64,000 bases of DNA from contig CM030704.1 in assembly GCA_017979445.1 (NCBI GenBank), forward strand, positions 11,391,658 through 11,455,657, in the 5' to 3' direction. Numbering within the stretch: the first letter of the stretch is position 1; the number at the start of each line of letters is the position of its first letter. Under the pieces are notes generated by a model. It had not been told where the DNA came from and did no database searches. It saw only the letters and a list, made by a program, of their open reading frames with translations. This stretch comes from Akebia trifoliata. Taxonomy: Eukaryota > Streptophyta > Magnoliopsida > Ranunculales > Lardizabalaceae. Below, piece after piece: positions 1 through 12,889 of this stretch. The translations under genes and the position numbers were made by a program.

Positions 1-574
1 ATTTGAGTTTATAATAGGAGTAAATCACCTAGGAAGGGACCTAAGAACTTTCGTGTAAATTCTTCCTTCCAGAATAAGCTATCTTAGGAAGTACATAGAA
101 TTACAACAGTCTCTAAATTTTGCATAAAATTCTTAGATAAAATTATTTTAATCCATCTTAATGTTCTCAAAACAATTTGTTAACATTTGAAGTTTGAAGT
201 TTTGACAACGTAGATTTCTAAGGAAGCCAAGCTTGTTTAGTTGACCGATATATGTCAATATGTTTGAGTTCATTTGGAGCAATGCCACCGTGTATAGAAT
301 TTAGTATTCTCAGATTATAACAACTATCAATATTTAATTGTTTGGGTGGCTAATACCCTTCCTCTACTAAGTTTCAAAAATCACAACTCAAGGGAATTGA
401 TAAAAATCATCATTCTAATTTACCAATATGCATAATTGAGTTGATGGATTGATGGAAGTCTAAAGGATGACCATTGTTAGAATTAGACAAGGTTCAAAGT
501 CTTGGGATCAACTCTATGACATTAAGCCTATCAAGAGTAACCCGCTATAATACCAGTTGAAAATACGTGTTTCG
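1..574. other. Intergenic, AT-rich, no gene seen
   Basis: No long open reading frame, RNA gene or recognisable transposon end was found. The stretch runs straight into a dispersed repeat at about 575. Confidence 0.5.
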
Positions 575-1900
575 TACCGTCTCTAGTCCTAGAAAGGGGG
601 TGAATAAGATAATTAAAATTTCTTTCGATTTATTCAATTTTAACTTAGATTGATAATTTGACTATGTGATCTTAGTCATTAACCTAACCTCGACTTTGCA
701 CTTATGTCTCTAAAACTCATTTAATGAAAATACACTTAAAATTTAATCATGACATTCAATAGCACATTCATATACGATTTACCTATATGACATTTATGAT
801 ATCGCATAGCATTCAAAACATTCATGGCATGACATACTTAGCATAGTATTCATTCATAGTATACATTCATCTAAGTGTAAAATAATAAAGGCATTTCCAC
901 AAACACAAGACAAGTATTTTATAGTGGTTCAGTAATGTGCCTATATCCACTCCTAAGGTTCCTACCTAAGAACTTGGTATTCACTATCAAAAAAGTTTAT
1001 AGTTCACCTTGAACCTTTTACATAGAATTTTTATACCTAGGCTAAATTCTAAAATCTTAAGATAGAGAGAATGCATCATCTCGAAATTTGTGAATTTTGT
1101 TCCTCAAAAATTCACGAACCTCTACTCTTATTAAGAATTCTCGGTTCTAACAAGAACTTGATTTTTGTGGGTTGAACGAAGTAATCACATACAAATATTT
1201 TTAAAAATAAAAATAAAATCAAATACTCACTCAACTCTATAAGGTTAATCAATGGAGATCTTGTGTTCTTCAAGTCTTAGAGCTCACAAGTACGTCTCAA
1301 CGATTGGATCTTCCAATCAAGCTTTCAAGTTAGTCGGCTTTTTGCAATTACTCCTACCATCGTCTCTTTTTGATCCTTGTTCCATGATTTTATCAATGTG
1401 TGTGCAAGGTGTTGGAGAGGGATCAAGTGAGAAGTCTAGGAAGGTTGAAGGAGTTTACCTAAGTTAGACTTTCATGAGAATAGAGAAAACTCTCAAAGTA
1501 TGGAGAGAGGAGAGATAATCTTCTCTAGGGTTTGATCCAAGGGAAGGGCATAAATTGAATGTAGCTTCATCTAAGGTTTGGAACTTCCAATGTGTAGAGA
1601 ATTTTCTATAAATGAGAGAGGGAAGAACACAAGTTCTCTAGGGATCAATCCAAGTGAAAAATGAGCAAAATAACTCATTTTAAAGTCAGTTTCAAGCTCC
1701 AAACGGCTATAATAGTAGAATCGGTTTTTAAAAGCCTATTACCAGTTTTGTTTGGCTGTTGCTACCTGTCCTACCGGTTTTGGTGAACAATGCCATTGGG
1801 TAAATTATAAAAATGCCATTAAGTGGTACTTTGGCCATAACATTCAAAAGGTAACTCTGTTTCACATGTCAATCAAGGATCTGATAGATCCTATTATGTA
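575..1900 (+). repeat. Dispersed repeat family, copy A
   Basis: This block shares long, colinear but diverged similarity with 46,120-49,470. Shared landmarks in the same order are a G-rich start (CTAGAAAGGGGGTGAAT here), the stretch about cttatgtctctaa and the ATTCATAT motif, a 'gttcacctTGAAcc' block near 1,010, one 'CTAAATTCTAAAAtCTTAAG' unit near 1,043, a segment ending in 'GGTCTAGGAAGGTTGAAG'-like sequence near 1,435, and a 3' part with short imperfect repeats. It has no coding capacity. It is probably a retroelement-derived non-coding repeat such as an LTR or LARD piece, but neither an LTR boundary nor a primer-binding site could be fixed, so the class is open. Confidence 0.55.
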
Positions 1901-2984
1901 GAACATCCCCAAACTATCACCAAGGGGGGATCATAGAATAACTGTGTGAAATGACCAAAATACCTTTTATCTTTTAGGATTAAATCGAGCTTTCGAGAAT
2001 ATCGGTGGTAAAATGGTTCGAAGATGTGCTAGATATTACCTATATAATACTACCAAAAAATACCAAGAACAGAAAATAATTTTAGAGTGGTTAAATCTCT
2101 AATGTCCCATCTATGACCACTTTCGATTCCCAAAAAGTCCAATGAGAGAACGGGTCAAGGAAAGAGTTTTTCTACTCACTACGGATTGACCTATCAATCA
2201 TCTAAGTGTTGGGAAATGGTATTGGGTGGTCTCATTACCTCTTAGGGTTTGTGTACACACATTGGAGCTTTTATAGAGACACGTGCGGTTGAGGAACTTT
2301 ACCGAAGTCTTCCTATGTCTTCAATGGTAAATCGATCTGACACTCAACATAAGTCTTAAGATTGACAAAATATAGAATTAACAACATTCCCATCCAAAAC
2401 AGTAGAAATTACTATTTCTCTTTAGTATTTCTTTTCTTTCGATTTTTAGAATTTTTTTTCTAGTTTAATTACAGTTTCTTTCATTTTAGGATTGTTTTCT
2501 TATGGTTTATTCTTTATAAAAACTAGCTCCAACTCCAGAAGTTGACTTCTAGAAGAAGTAGAAGCCTAGAGCCTGAAAAGTCACATTCAGCATAAGCATG
2601 TTCGTTATAGAAGCACATAAACCAAAAATTGATGTTCGTTTGAGAACTTCTTATTACTAGATTCTAGTAAAATGACCAGAATGCCCTTAATGTTGATAAT
2701 GCACAATAAATTAGTAGAATACCTTAATAAATATATAATTACACTATATATATAAAATAAATTTAAATTAGAAAATTATAAAAATAATTATTTTCAATTT
2801 AACTAAATTTATAAATTTTATAATTCTATCGAAATTTTGGCAGCATCTCCTCTTAAAAATGAATATATGATAAAGAAAATACCTACATAATATACAATCC
2901 AACATCCACATAAAGATTTAGGGTGTTTTGATAATAAAGTAGTGATGATGAATTACTTTTGATCTAGAAAATAAAGATGAAGGT
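1901..2984. other. Non-coding AT-rich stretch
   Basis: No gene seen. Around 2,520-2,660 there are short phrases (agaagttgacttctagaag) of the kind found at transposon ends, but no partner end or target duplication was found. Confidence 0.4.
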
Positions 2985-3590
2985 TATTTTGATAATTCTC
3001 TTTTATTTTTTAAGGTTAAGTTTGTTTTGAAATTTAATTAAAGATGAAGGTATTTTGATAAAAATAAAGTGTATTTTTGAAAATAAAGGATATTTTAAAA
3101 AAGATGAAGGGTGTTTTGGTAAAGATGAAGGGTATTTTGGTAATTCCCTTTTATTTTTAAAGGTTAAGTTTGGTTGAAAATTTGATTAAAGATGAAAGGT
3201 ATTTTGGTAATTTCTTTTTATTTTATAAGGTTAAGTTTGATTGGAAATTTGATTAAAGATGAAGGGTATTTTGATAAAAATGAAGGGTATTTTGATAATT
3301 TTCTTTTATTTTTTAAGGTTAAGTTTGGTTGGAAATTTGATTCAAAATGAAGGATATTTTGTTAAAGATGAAGGGTATTTTGGTAATTCTTTTTTATTTT
3401 TTAAGGTTAAGTTTGGTTGAAAATTTAATTAAAAATGAAGGGTATTTTAGTAAAAATGGAAGGTATTTTGGAAGATGAAGTGTATTTTAATAATTGGTAA
3501 AGATGAAGGGTATTTTAGTGATCTCATTTCATTTTTTAAGATTAAGTTTGATTGAAAATTTGATTAAAAATGAAGTTATTTTGGTAACTA
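2985..3590 (+). repeat. Degenerate tandem array, 'GATGAAGGGTATTTTGGTAA' units
   Basis: The phrases 'aaagatgaagggtatttt', 'ggtaattc.cttttatttttta' and 'aaggttaagtttggttg' recur in order at least five times. Spacing is irregular, about 70 to 150 bp. Units differ by point changes and by loss of a segment, so this is an old, eroded minisatellite rather than a recent array. No coding function. Confidence 0.7.
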
Positions 3591-3899
3591 CACTTAAACC
3601 GTTTTACGTTTTTAGCTTCCTGCAAAAACCATTTGAAGAAACCTCTCTTAGGCGACTTCTTTTAGGAGGTACTTTTAGGTTTCAATTGAAATTCACAAGA
3701 GCCATAAAAGCCAAAAAAACATCATTTATCTAGCTTTTTTAGCTTAAAAGAAAAAAAAAGTTGGCTCTTAAAGCTCAAAAGAACAGGACCTTAGTATTTT
3801 AGGATTTTTCTTCTGACTCAAGGGTAATTTGAAAATTTTTTATCACCCCTAAAATCAAATAATAAGCCCTAATCACTAATTTTTCTTCTCCCTCTCCAT

Positions 3900-4810
3900 T
3901 TCCAAATTGTCCAAAACTATAGTCATCAAAGATCTATTTTGTAGATCTTTTTCTTCAATTGTGTTTGTGCAAAATTAAAATGATCAATGTAGTCAGCATC
4001 AAATTACGACCAGCTCGTAGTTACTACATTTGCAATTCATCACATTCCCTGCATCACATTTAATATTCACTGCATCGTAGCCATTTGATCACCAATCATC
4101 ATCAGATTTTCAACAGTCAATTATTTTTCCCTCTTGATTATAGTGGTACCCATGTCTTCTTCCAAATGAACAATTTTTGAAAAGTCTATTTTCGGCCATT
4201 ACTTTCAAGGCATCAATGGAACATGATTTAGCAAGACCATCACCGAATAAGGATGGAGCAATTTGCTCTATACTGGTTCCAAAGTTTATTGCAAGAAATT
4301 AGTAAGAGAATTTTGCACTTCCATTGTTTTAGGCAATCCCGCTATTTCGTTGCTTACCATCGAGTTATGTGGCATCACGCTTACCATTGATTTTGAATAT
4401 ATCAACATGATCTTAGAAAAAATAGAGGTCAAGGATGGAACTTGCTAGACACATCATCCATTTGAATTCTTTGTCACACAATTGGGTCATAATTCACACC
4501 GCATCAACAAGAATAGTGGAGGTTTATTATCAAAGAGTTTTTGAGCTAATTAGTATCTTTGTTGGCGATGGGTGACATTAAACATCTTAAGAACGTAGAA
4601 CAATACTTTGCTTTCACAAAACATATGTACATCATGCACACAATCCAGACTAGGGATCTTACTTTTTACATGTCCCGTCTCATCTTAGAGACTCTGATCG
4701 ACGATTTTGTCAAGCCCAAGAAAGGTCGCTCGCTAGTTTTTCTACACTTAGTCTGTCAGATTCTTGAGAGGCGTATGGGAGTGCCGATAGCAATGCTAGC
4801 ACCCTAAGGC
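3900..4810 (+). pseudogene. Decayed retroelement ORF (putative plant transposon protein domain)
   Basis: Two short open stretches, 4,263-4,448 and 4,559-4,807, read as pieces of one protein broken by stops and frameshifts. The first holds 'KLVREFCTSIVLGNPAI' followed by 'LCGITLTIDFEYIN'. The second holds a hydrophobic segment 'FYMSRLILETLIDDFV' and 'GRSLVFLHLVCQILERRMGV'. The order (an N-terminal 'REF...NP' motif, a short 'G.T...D...IN' motif, then a helix-rich part) resembles the domain of unknown function often annotated as 'putative plant transposon protein' in large Ty3/gypsy and related elements. The assignment is by remembered pattern only. No LTRs or target-site duplications were recognised around it, and no intact protein is possible. 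Confidence 0.4.
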
Positions 4811-5347
4811 AAGATGATCTAGCTTTACAGAATTAAAGTGTGCATTGTTTTTTATAGAATGTGCCTCGGGTTTGTGGCAGTCTATACCAAAACACTTTGA
4901 GAGGCTTCAAAGGTCTCTAGGTTATTGAAATGCGTGTGACCCTAGGCATACATACTTATTGAATTGAGTGTAGATTGTAGCAATCTTAAGCATGGGTAAT
5001 TTCGAATCAAGCGTGCTGAGGAAAGAAAAAGATTGAATCACGACGATTGGGAAGAGATTAGAAGAGGGTTTCTCACAATCATTCGAGTTATTCACATATT
5101 TTACACTCATCATTAGGAATCCACAACAATCGAGTGACGGATTATCAGATCAAGCAAATGCAAAAGGAGGGTGTCTACAAGCTCCTACATGGTTTTCTCC
5201 CTAATCATGAGCACCATTGTTTTTAGCCATCTCTAACTCGATTACAATAGAAATATCTAAGGAACGATGAAGACGTAAAAATGTCTTTTCATTTTCAGGA
5301 TCAAGCAAAATGTCAGGTTCTAGACTACGTCTACCTAGCATGCATTG

Positions 5348-5374
5348 ACACACACACACACACACACACACACA
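5348..5374. repeat. (CA)n microsatellite
   Basis: About 13 uninterrupted CA units. It falls in non-coding DNA and should be length-polymorphic. Confidence 0.95.
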
Positions 5375-5399
5375 AATGACATAACCTACCAACTAATAG

Positions 5400-6329
5400 G
5401 ATCTAGTAACTAGACTACTCCTAACTGGGTGAAACTACGCAACAATCCTTCTAACTTGGATTTCTAACACCAAAATTGATCAATTTGGTAAACCAAATGA
5501 AAGGACGGTGCTAAAAGCACATTTACAATATTTTTCCTTGGCATCAAGGCTAAACACTGATTAAATATTAAGAAAAATCGTTGGACTAACTCGAAGCAGG
5601 GCTTCTCCTAATGGGTATGAAGAGCTAGTCTTAAGCTACGTAAATTTTAATTAGGGTTTTTGAGTGATGTAAGTTAATTTTTAGTAAACCTGAAGGATAC
5701 GAATTAGTGAGAAAATCCAACTCATATCATATCGTGTGTCCTTCCCGTAGGGGTACCCTTTAATCTAAAAATAACAATGCACTTAGTGTGTAAAGTTGAT
5801 ACTTAGAGAAAAGCAATATAGTAACCCACTGATAGTAAGGCGTGGGTGTCGAAAGATACTCCATGTTCTAAACAGGAGATGCCTTGTTTAGTTGACTTGG
5901 ACCACCAACACCAATTATAGTGTTCGAATTAGAGGGGTTGAGACAATTGCATCCCACTATCACTCTGTACTTAATTAATAGTAAAATCTGGGCCTTCCCG
6001 AATAATTAAAAAAATAATAAGTAAAAAGTATTGCTCAAATTTAAACCTAAATTAATCATAATATACTACAATAGATAAGAAAATTTTAGAACCGCGAAAT
6101 AAAAATTAAAGTAAAAGAAAAACTAATAGAAATAAAAAAAAACAAAATGTAAGAAAATTAAAAAACTTTATTTATTTTTCTTTATTCGAAAAATTAATTA
6201 CGTTAATGATTGGCTACAACATCAATTTGTTTGTCATAAAGATGTCTTTGAAAATAACAAGAACAAATATAAAATTAAAAACTTACTTAAGATTAACAAG
6301 TAGGGTCGTTCCACGAATTTAGGGGACTA
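5400..6329. other. Non-coding stretch, no gene seen
   Basis: No supported ORF. The text has the look of decayed retroelement sequence, but no diagnostic motif was found. Confidence 0.4.
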
Positions 6330-7317
6330 ATATTCCAAATTTTATAAAATCAAATAAAAAGATGTGTTATTTTAGAGAAAAACTAAATTTTATTGAAAAT
6401 AATTAAAACTAAGATAAAGTTGCAATTTAAGAAAACCTAGGGATAATGAATCCACCAAAATACATAATTAAATTTAATCTTAACATTCAAGTTCTTGTCA
6501 AATAACTCAAATCAAGTATCCAACTAAAGATCTTAACTCATAATTTTTTTCATTACAAATCCTTGTGAAATAGATATAATTAATTAATCAAAATTTCCTT
6601 CTCTTAAAATATTTTACTACTCAATGATCCTCCATCATGGCAGCCATTTGAAATAATGGATTTTATTCTAATAGTAATGGATTACACCGAGTATAACGGA
6701 TAAGAAGAAATAATTGAAGAATACTTATGATCCAAAGTTGTTGAAAAGGAATTTATTAAAAATCTTTAACAATAAATGTAACAATAAAAATATTAGAATT
6801 AAACCTAACTAATTTAATATGGCTTCATCAATCTCCTTATAATAGGGGGAGTGTATTCCAAATTTTAGAAAACCAAAGGAAAAAATAGTTTGATTTTGGA
6901 GAAAAATTAAATTTTATCAAGAAAACCTAGAAAGAATGAATCCATCAAAATAACCTAATTAAATTTAATCTTAATATTCAAGTTATTGTCAAATAACTGA
7001 AATCTAAAATCCAACTAAAGAACTTGATTTGGAATATTTTTTTATTAAAATCCCTTATGAAATAAATCTAATTAATTGGTCAAAATTTCATTTCCTTAAA
7101 ATATTTTATCTTCCAATAATACACCCTCATGGTGAGCATTTGATGTAATAAATCATATTCTGATAGTAACGGATCATGTCAAGCACAACGGATAAGAAAA
7201 AATAATTGAAAAATAGTTAAGATCCAAGGTTGTTGAAGAGATTTACTTAAATCTTTAAAAATACATACAATAATAAAAATATTAGAATTAAACCCAATTA
7301 GTTTAATATAACTTCAA
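6330..7317. repeat. Diverged segmental tandem duplication, two copies of about 480 bp
   Basis: Copy 1 (about 6,330-6,825) and copy 2 (about 6,852-7,317) are colinear. Both run from 'TTCCAAATTTTA' through 'GAAAACCTAG', 'AATGAATCCA', 'TAATTAAATTTAATCTTAA', 'TTGTCAAATAACT' and 'AACGGATAAGAA' to 'AATATTAGAATTAAACC'. They differ by many substitutions and small gaps. No reading frame is preserved, so this is duplication of non-coding DNA. Confidence 0.7.
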
Positions 7318-9639
7318 CAATCTCCCTAGATTAGAAGATTAGTAAAGTATGATCTTGGAAACACAATAATAAAAATTAACAAATTATTTATTTTTATTAT
7401 TAATGAACTCTTTAAAATATTTAAACAAAATATTCATCGTCTCTCAGTTAGGGTTCCAACCCTACTAACATTTTCTTGTTCTAGTAATCGAGTCATAAGT
7501 TATGTCCATAATAGTAAAATATAAGTTATGTCACGTATTTGTTTGACCAATAAAAAATTCAAATTAGCCTTTTTTTCATTTGACATGAAATTATTCTCCT
7601 TTGAATAAATTTTTAATCTCAGTGGCCTTGTCTTAACTTAATAAGTAAGTCAAAAGTTATTGATAAAATGATATGACATAATAGATTTAAAGAGAAATAA
7701 AATTTCATTTTATCAATTCGGGACTATAGGTTCTCTCAGACCATACTTTGACTTTAGTTTCTATTATTTTATTCTTCAATTTCCATCTATTTTGCCTACA
7801 AAAAGTGGAGATATAATTAAACCTTCAAAATCCATGAAAATATATGTAATTTAGTAGATAAAATATAACTTATGATGAATTAACTATTATGCATGATTTC
7901 ATGAAAAAAAATCCTAACTCTAGGTTAGAAAATTTATTTAAATACTCTATAAAATAATGGGAAAATACAAATTTTAGGTACTTAACCATTGTCTACTAGA
8001 AGACTTTGCTTAGAAGTGTCATATGAAACTCATCACTAACTTAAGGGAAATGAAGTTGAGGGTCATCAGGGTGTAGGCTAGTAAAGATGAAGTCAGTTGT
8101 ATAACATGTCATGGCCTCGACTAGGGAGGACGGCCTAGAAACCAATAGTGGGAAGCCGATATAAAAACCCAATTGGTTGGAAAACTTATCAAGGTTGTAC
8201 GATACAACGTCGAATACACCTTCGATATAACTTGACAAATAGACAGAAGAGGTGACAAACAGGAAATGCACCTTTGCTATACTCCAATTCTCCCTATCAT
8301 GAAGGTCGATGTATTCATTTGCCATTGAGGGGCGACCCTATTGTGCTTAACACCCTTCAATATTCTAACAAAAAAACGAGAGACGAACATTGATACTTGA
8401 TCTAAAGTAGAAAGCAAAAAAAGGACTTCAACATTGGCTCTACTACCACGTTCTTAAGAGATCTAAACCTACTTCTCTAACAACTTTAGTGCCCATACAC
8501 AAATCTTCACCAATATCGATCTTATTGTGAAGAACATTGGTATCACCGCCAAAAAAGGGAAATGCCCCTAAAACCACATTTGAAGGAACAAGGTATAGAC
8601 GAAGGTTTGCACTAAACAATAGTCTGTCGATTTTTTACAATCCTCTCTATATGAATCTAGTACTTGATAAATGCTACCAAGAAATACTGGGACCAAAGGA
8701 AATGATTTACCCAAATAGATCTTAAGCACCTTCTTGAATGACACATATTCATAGACGTCTTGAAAGACATATACGCGGCAATGCTGCTTTTGGATCCTAT
8801 GTATTCACCATCTTGAAACCCATCAGTAGCATGATGGGCATGAAAATGATGCACCCACCCTGCAAAATTAGCCTACTTAGAGCAATCTTTCTTCATACTC
8901 TTTTTTAGAGAATATGGATACTATTTTCTGCCTAGCTGCCTTGTTGTCAGACTAGCCACCAAACGCTTTTGATGCTTGTGGCCTCCAACTTTGATGCCTT
9001 GTTACTGTCAACAAGGGTATCCCAAACCCAGTTCACACACATTTCCTGAGCGAAAAAGGTGCGACATGAAACTCTCAAAAAAAGGGGGAAAATCTTGTCT
9101 AAGGAGAAGAAGAAAATGTCGAGTTTCAAAAGACTCATGTTACTTGTAGACACCCCATTTTGCATCTGCCTAATTTGACAATCACCCAGTTGCTATAGAT
9201 TCATAATTATAAGAACGAATATATTCGAGAAGTCGAAAGCTTGTTAGAGGCCTTCTCTTGATTTTTTTAATTTCTTCCCAATCCTCAAAGTTCTTAGTGT
9301 TTTCTATGATTTCTTTATCTCATTCCTTAGTTTTTGACTTAGAAATTACACACTCTTAAGATTACCGCAATTTTACATTTGATTTAGCAAGTTCGTACGC
9401 TTAGGATCGCAACACATTATGATAACCTCCAAGACCTTGCCATACTAGAAAAATGAGAACTCGAGCCATAAAAATAATCACATTGGATCCGAATGAAACT
9501 TTTTGCTAAAATTAACCCAAAATGACCAAAATACCCCAACATTCGACTCACACTTAGAAATCTCATTTTGCTAGAAAAACGTGATTTTGAGACAAAACTA
9601 AGCCTTTTAACAATATTCACAAATTGACAAAACCTAGAG
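7318..9639. other. Non-coding or decayed retroelement DNA
   Basis: There are short minus-strand open stretches, the longest at 8,041-8,325 (94 codons). None has a domain I recognise and none continues across neighbouring stops with splice signals. A decayed retroelement is the simplest reading, without direct proof. Confidence 0.35.
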
Positions 9640-9990
9640 ATCTCTTACATTAGGGAAGATAAAACTTTTCAAATGAAATAACAACTTTTAACATGAAATG
9701 ACGATTTCCATTTATTTGGAATGATACTCCCGTCATATAAAATGACAAAATTTTCAAATAAAATACTAAATTTTCACATAAAATGACAATTTTCATTTAT
9801 TTGAAATGGCACTTCTCACCACATAAAATAACAATTATTGTCTCATGAAATAACAAAATTTAAGCCTAAACATTAAAATTTTAAATCGAAAATTGAAACA
9901 TTTAAGAAAATTTTGATTTAAAGTAAAAATATTTGAACCTTAATGTTTCGACTGAAAGTAATCCATTAATTTTCTTAATCATGGAATCAG
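9640..9990. repeat. Low-complexity 'AAATGACAA' variant repeats
   Basis: Short variants of 'ATAAAATGACAATTTTCATTTATTTG(A)AATG' occur three to four times in about 200 bp. No reading frame and no transposon end. Confidence 0.45.
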
Positions 9991-10939
9991 AAATTACAAT
10001 TTGATATATGACCCCGACCTTAACTTTGATTTTATGTATAAATTCTCCATAAAATTCAACCAATCAAACCTATCAATGTGAAATTTAACCCAATCAACCA
10101 ATAAGGCCAATTTGAAAAATTAAATGAAAATTTTATCAATTTAATCATGAATCGAATGAAATAATATAATCATTTTAATAGGTCACCAATCAAATGATTA
10201 ATAATTAAAATTTTCCCATCAATATTAATCATTAAACTTGTTATCAATTCTTAAGTAAAATTTGTCAAATGATGAATTAATAAATTTAAAGGTTTTAGCC
10301 AATTAAATCAAGGGAGTTTTTTTGTTACATGTAATTGTGTTGTATGGGATCATTACACATTGCTCACACAACCAAGAAGAAATTCCCATTGTTAGAAATA
10401 TTCTTCCTCATAGAATCACAGATCTGTCGAGACTCTAATTTAAATTAGACACTTAATAATCCAACAAAAAAAATCAAGGAGGAAGAGTTGGAGATTAACT
10501 CTACCTCTCAACTCTATAAAAAGGCAACCACCGAACTAAGGTTAATAAAAATTCTAGAGTTGAGAAAAAAAGAGAAAAAGAAGGGAAGAGAGAGGGAAAA
10601 TGGAAACCTCACTACTTCTTATTTTCTTCTTCACATCCTAGCAACCCCATCATCACCATCTTCTTCTTTTCTTCTTCAGCCGCACGACCCCATCATCACT
10701 ATTGTGGTACCCATCAAAACAGTAGCACAAATCCCAATGTCAAATCTCAAGATACTAGGTGGCTTCTCAAATTTTGGCAAGGTTTCCTCTGCTTATGTTA
10801 GCATTTCAAGGCACTCAAACACCTCATAAACCATACATATGATATCTTGCATATATATATAAAAATAAAATAATAACGGAAGCCTATATAAAAAATATGT
10901 GATATATAAATATAGGGGCATCGTTGCAGTGTCCACTAT
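9991..10939. other. Intergenic, no gene seen
   Basis: A 113-codon open stretch at 10,488-10,829 has a lysine/glutamate-rich then serine/proline-rich composition set by purine and pyrimidine tracts, and no recognisable domain. I do not treat it as a gene. Confidence 0.4.
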
Positions 10940-11665
10940 TTGGCCAACACGTTTTGTCCAACATGAGTTAGAAGTTTTGGAATGAGCCGATTTTTAGTGA
11001 AGATGATCTCTATGATGAGGAGATCATCATCATCAAAAATCAGCTTATTCCAAAACTTCGAACTCCATTGAAAGTTGTTTACAAAAAATAGACAGTCCAC
11101 AATTCTTCAACTCATAAACATGGGGTTTGAAGTTTCAGAATGAGCTGATTTTTGGTGAGGATGATCTCCTCATCATAAAAACTGTCTTCACAAAAAATTA
11201 ACCCATTATGAAATTTCTAACCCATGTAAGACAAAAAGTGTTAGCTAAAACATTGGCACCTGAACGAGACCCTATATATATATACATGGGACGGTTTAAG
11301 GGACTATGAGTATGACAATAATCGAGACGAAGGTTTTTGTCCTATATGGGTTAAAAGTTTCGGAATGGGCTGATTTTCGGTGAGGATGATCTTCTCATTA
11401 TAAAGATCATCTACACTAAAAATCATCAAATTCTGAAATTTTTAACCCATAAAAAATGGTTTACAAAAATATAGACGATACAAAATTCTTCAACTTGTAA
11501 ATTGAGGTTAGAAGTTTTAAAATTGGTTGATTTTTGTTGAGGATGATCTCCTCACCAAAATCAGCCCATTCTGAAAACTTCTAAACCATCATGTTTTGTC
11601 CTATAATAGTTAAAAGTTTCAGATGAGCTGATTTTTTGTAAGGATCTGAAACTTTTATCCCTGGT
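10940..11665. repeat. Inverted-repeat family 'GTTAGAAGTTT..GCTGATTTTT'
   Basis: A block of about 50 bp, 'gttagaagttttggaatgag' followed by 'ctgatttttggtgaggatgatctc', appears at least five times on the plus strand (near 10,967, 11,127, 11,350, 11,505, 11,610). Reverse-complement copies face them (near 11,030, 11,180, 11,410, 11,555). Each pair could fold as a hairpin around the 'GATGATCTC..GAGATCATC' core. The same family appears at 41,985-42,275 inside the CACTA element. This is a palindromic MITE-like repeat amplified locally; superfamily unknown. Confidence 0.65.
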
Positions 11666-11842
11666 ATTTTTAATACTTTATTTTAAAAATATATATATAT
11701 TTTTTTCGAAAATAGTTTGAATCAAATCAAGTTCGTTAGCGCAAAGCTAATTGTTAGAATAGGTCATGGGGCCGGTTTAGATGTTGGAAGCCTAGCTTGG
11801 TAACCAAGCCCGATTTAATTCGAACTTGGCCTATTTGCATTA

Positions 11843-12010
11843 TGGGTGTCAATGGGGCGGTTCTGCAATGGTTCCACATATACCCAGAACCAAAACCTAA
11901 ATAAAATCTCAATTCAGATTTTTATGGTTTTTGGTTCTGGATACGAGATCCTTGATACCAAAATCGACCCTACAAATACCCAATAGCCATCAAGTACCCG
12001 TTACGATAGA
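11843..12010 (+). repeat. Possible hAT-type MITE end
   Basis: The phrase 'TGGGTGTCAATGGGGCGGTT', followed by 'accc'- and 'ggtt'-rich pairs, resembles the 'TAGGGGTGTCA' end seen on the hAT MITE at 31,237. Only one end is visible, so the element is truncated or the match is fortuitous. Confidence 0.3.
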
Positions 12011-12521
12011 TAATATTTTTTTTCAAATGAGAATCCAAAGAAATAGACAATTATTTATAAGTATAACAACTTTACTTGTAATTCCTGAATAAAGTTAAGA
12101 TTAACAATGAATTCTTCAAGTAAATTGAGCTTTTGAGAATAAAATTGTAGAAAATTATTGTATAGACCATTTATATGCGATTGAAATTGTGTAAAAGTGT
12201 GTAATATGAAAGGTCGCTCAAGTAAAGAGAAAGCAAAAGAAATAAAGAAATAACATTTCTTTTAAATTTTAATTTAATTTGAGTATATATACTTCAAGAT
12301 ATTTCTATTTTAGTATTTAAAACTCGTTTTAACATCTCATCTCGTTTATGATTGAGATTGAGTTGTCTCGAACGAGTCACCTCATTCGGCAACAAGACAA
12401 TGATTCGTTTGGCAATGAGACAATGATTTTTTTACTCTTTAAAAATTCTGAAAAAATGTTGAATTGATTCTAACTAAAAACTAAAGAAAAACAAAGCACA
12501 AACCTTAAAAAATTCATCTAG

Positions 12522-12759
12522 GAATCTATAAATCTATTAGAATTTATCTTGTTTGTTAATTTTGATGTAGATATTCAAATGCAAAGAAACTCATGTTTTT
12601 CGAGAAGAAAGTGATATTTTTTTAGTTTGATTTGGATGAGGAATCTATAAATCTATTAGAATTTATCTTGTTTGTTAATTTTGATGTAGATATTCAAATG
12701 CAAAGAAACTCATGTTTTTCGAGAAGAAAGTGATATTTTTTTAGTTTGATTTGGATGAG
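12522..12759. repeat. Perfect 119-bp tandem duplication
   Basis: 12,522-12,640 and 12,641-12,759 are identical base for base by eye, starting 'GAATCTATAAATC' and ending 'GATTTGGATGAG'. Perfect identity next to heavily diverged repeats marks this as recent, or as an assembly artefact. Confidence 0.95.
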
Positions 12760-12773
12760 GAGAATGAAGATTT

Positions 12774-12889
12774 CAAGGCGACTCGTCCGAGACATCTCAT
12801 TTGTCTCATGAGATACGGCCAAACCCATATGTATTGTTCATCCATCTTATTGTTGGACGATATCAATATGACTCGAACGAGTCGCCTTG
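12774..12889. mobile_element. Short palindromic MITE-like unit
   Basis: A 12-bp perfect terminal inverted repeat, CAAGGCGACTCG, is at 12,774-12,785, with its complement at 12,878-12,889, enclosing about 90 bp without coding capacity. No clear target duplication, so the class is unknown. Confidence 0.5.

Noticed and set aside
10488..10829. 113-codon ORF as a gene
   Set aside because: Composition follows purine and pyrimidine tracts, with no domain, splice continuation or conserved neighbour.
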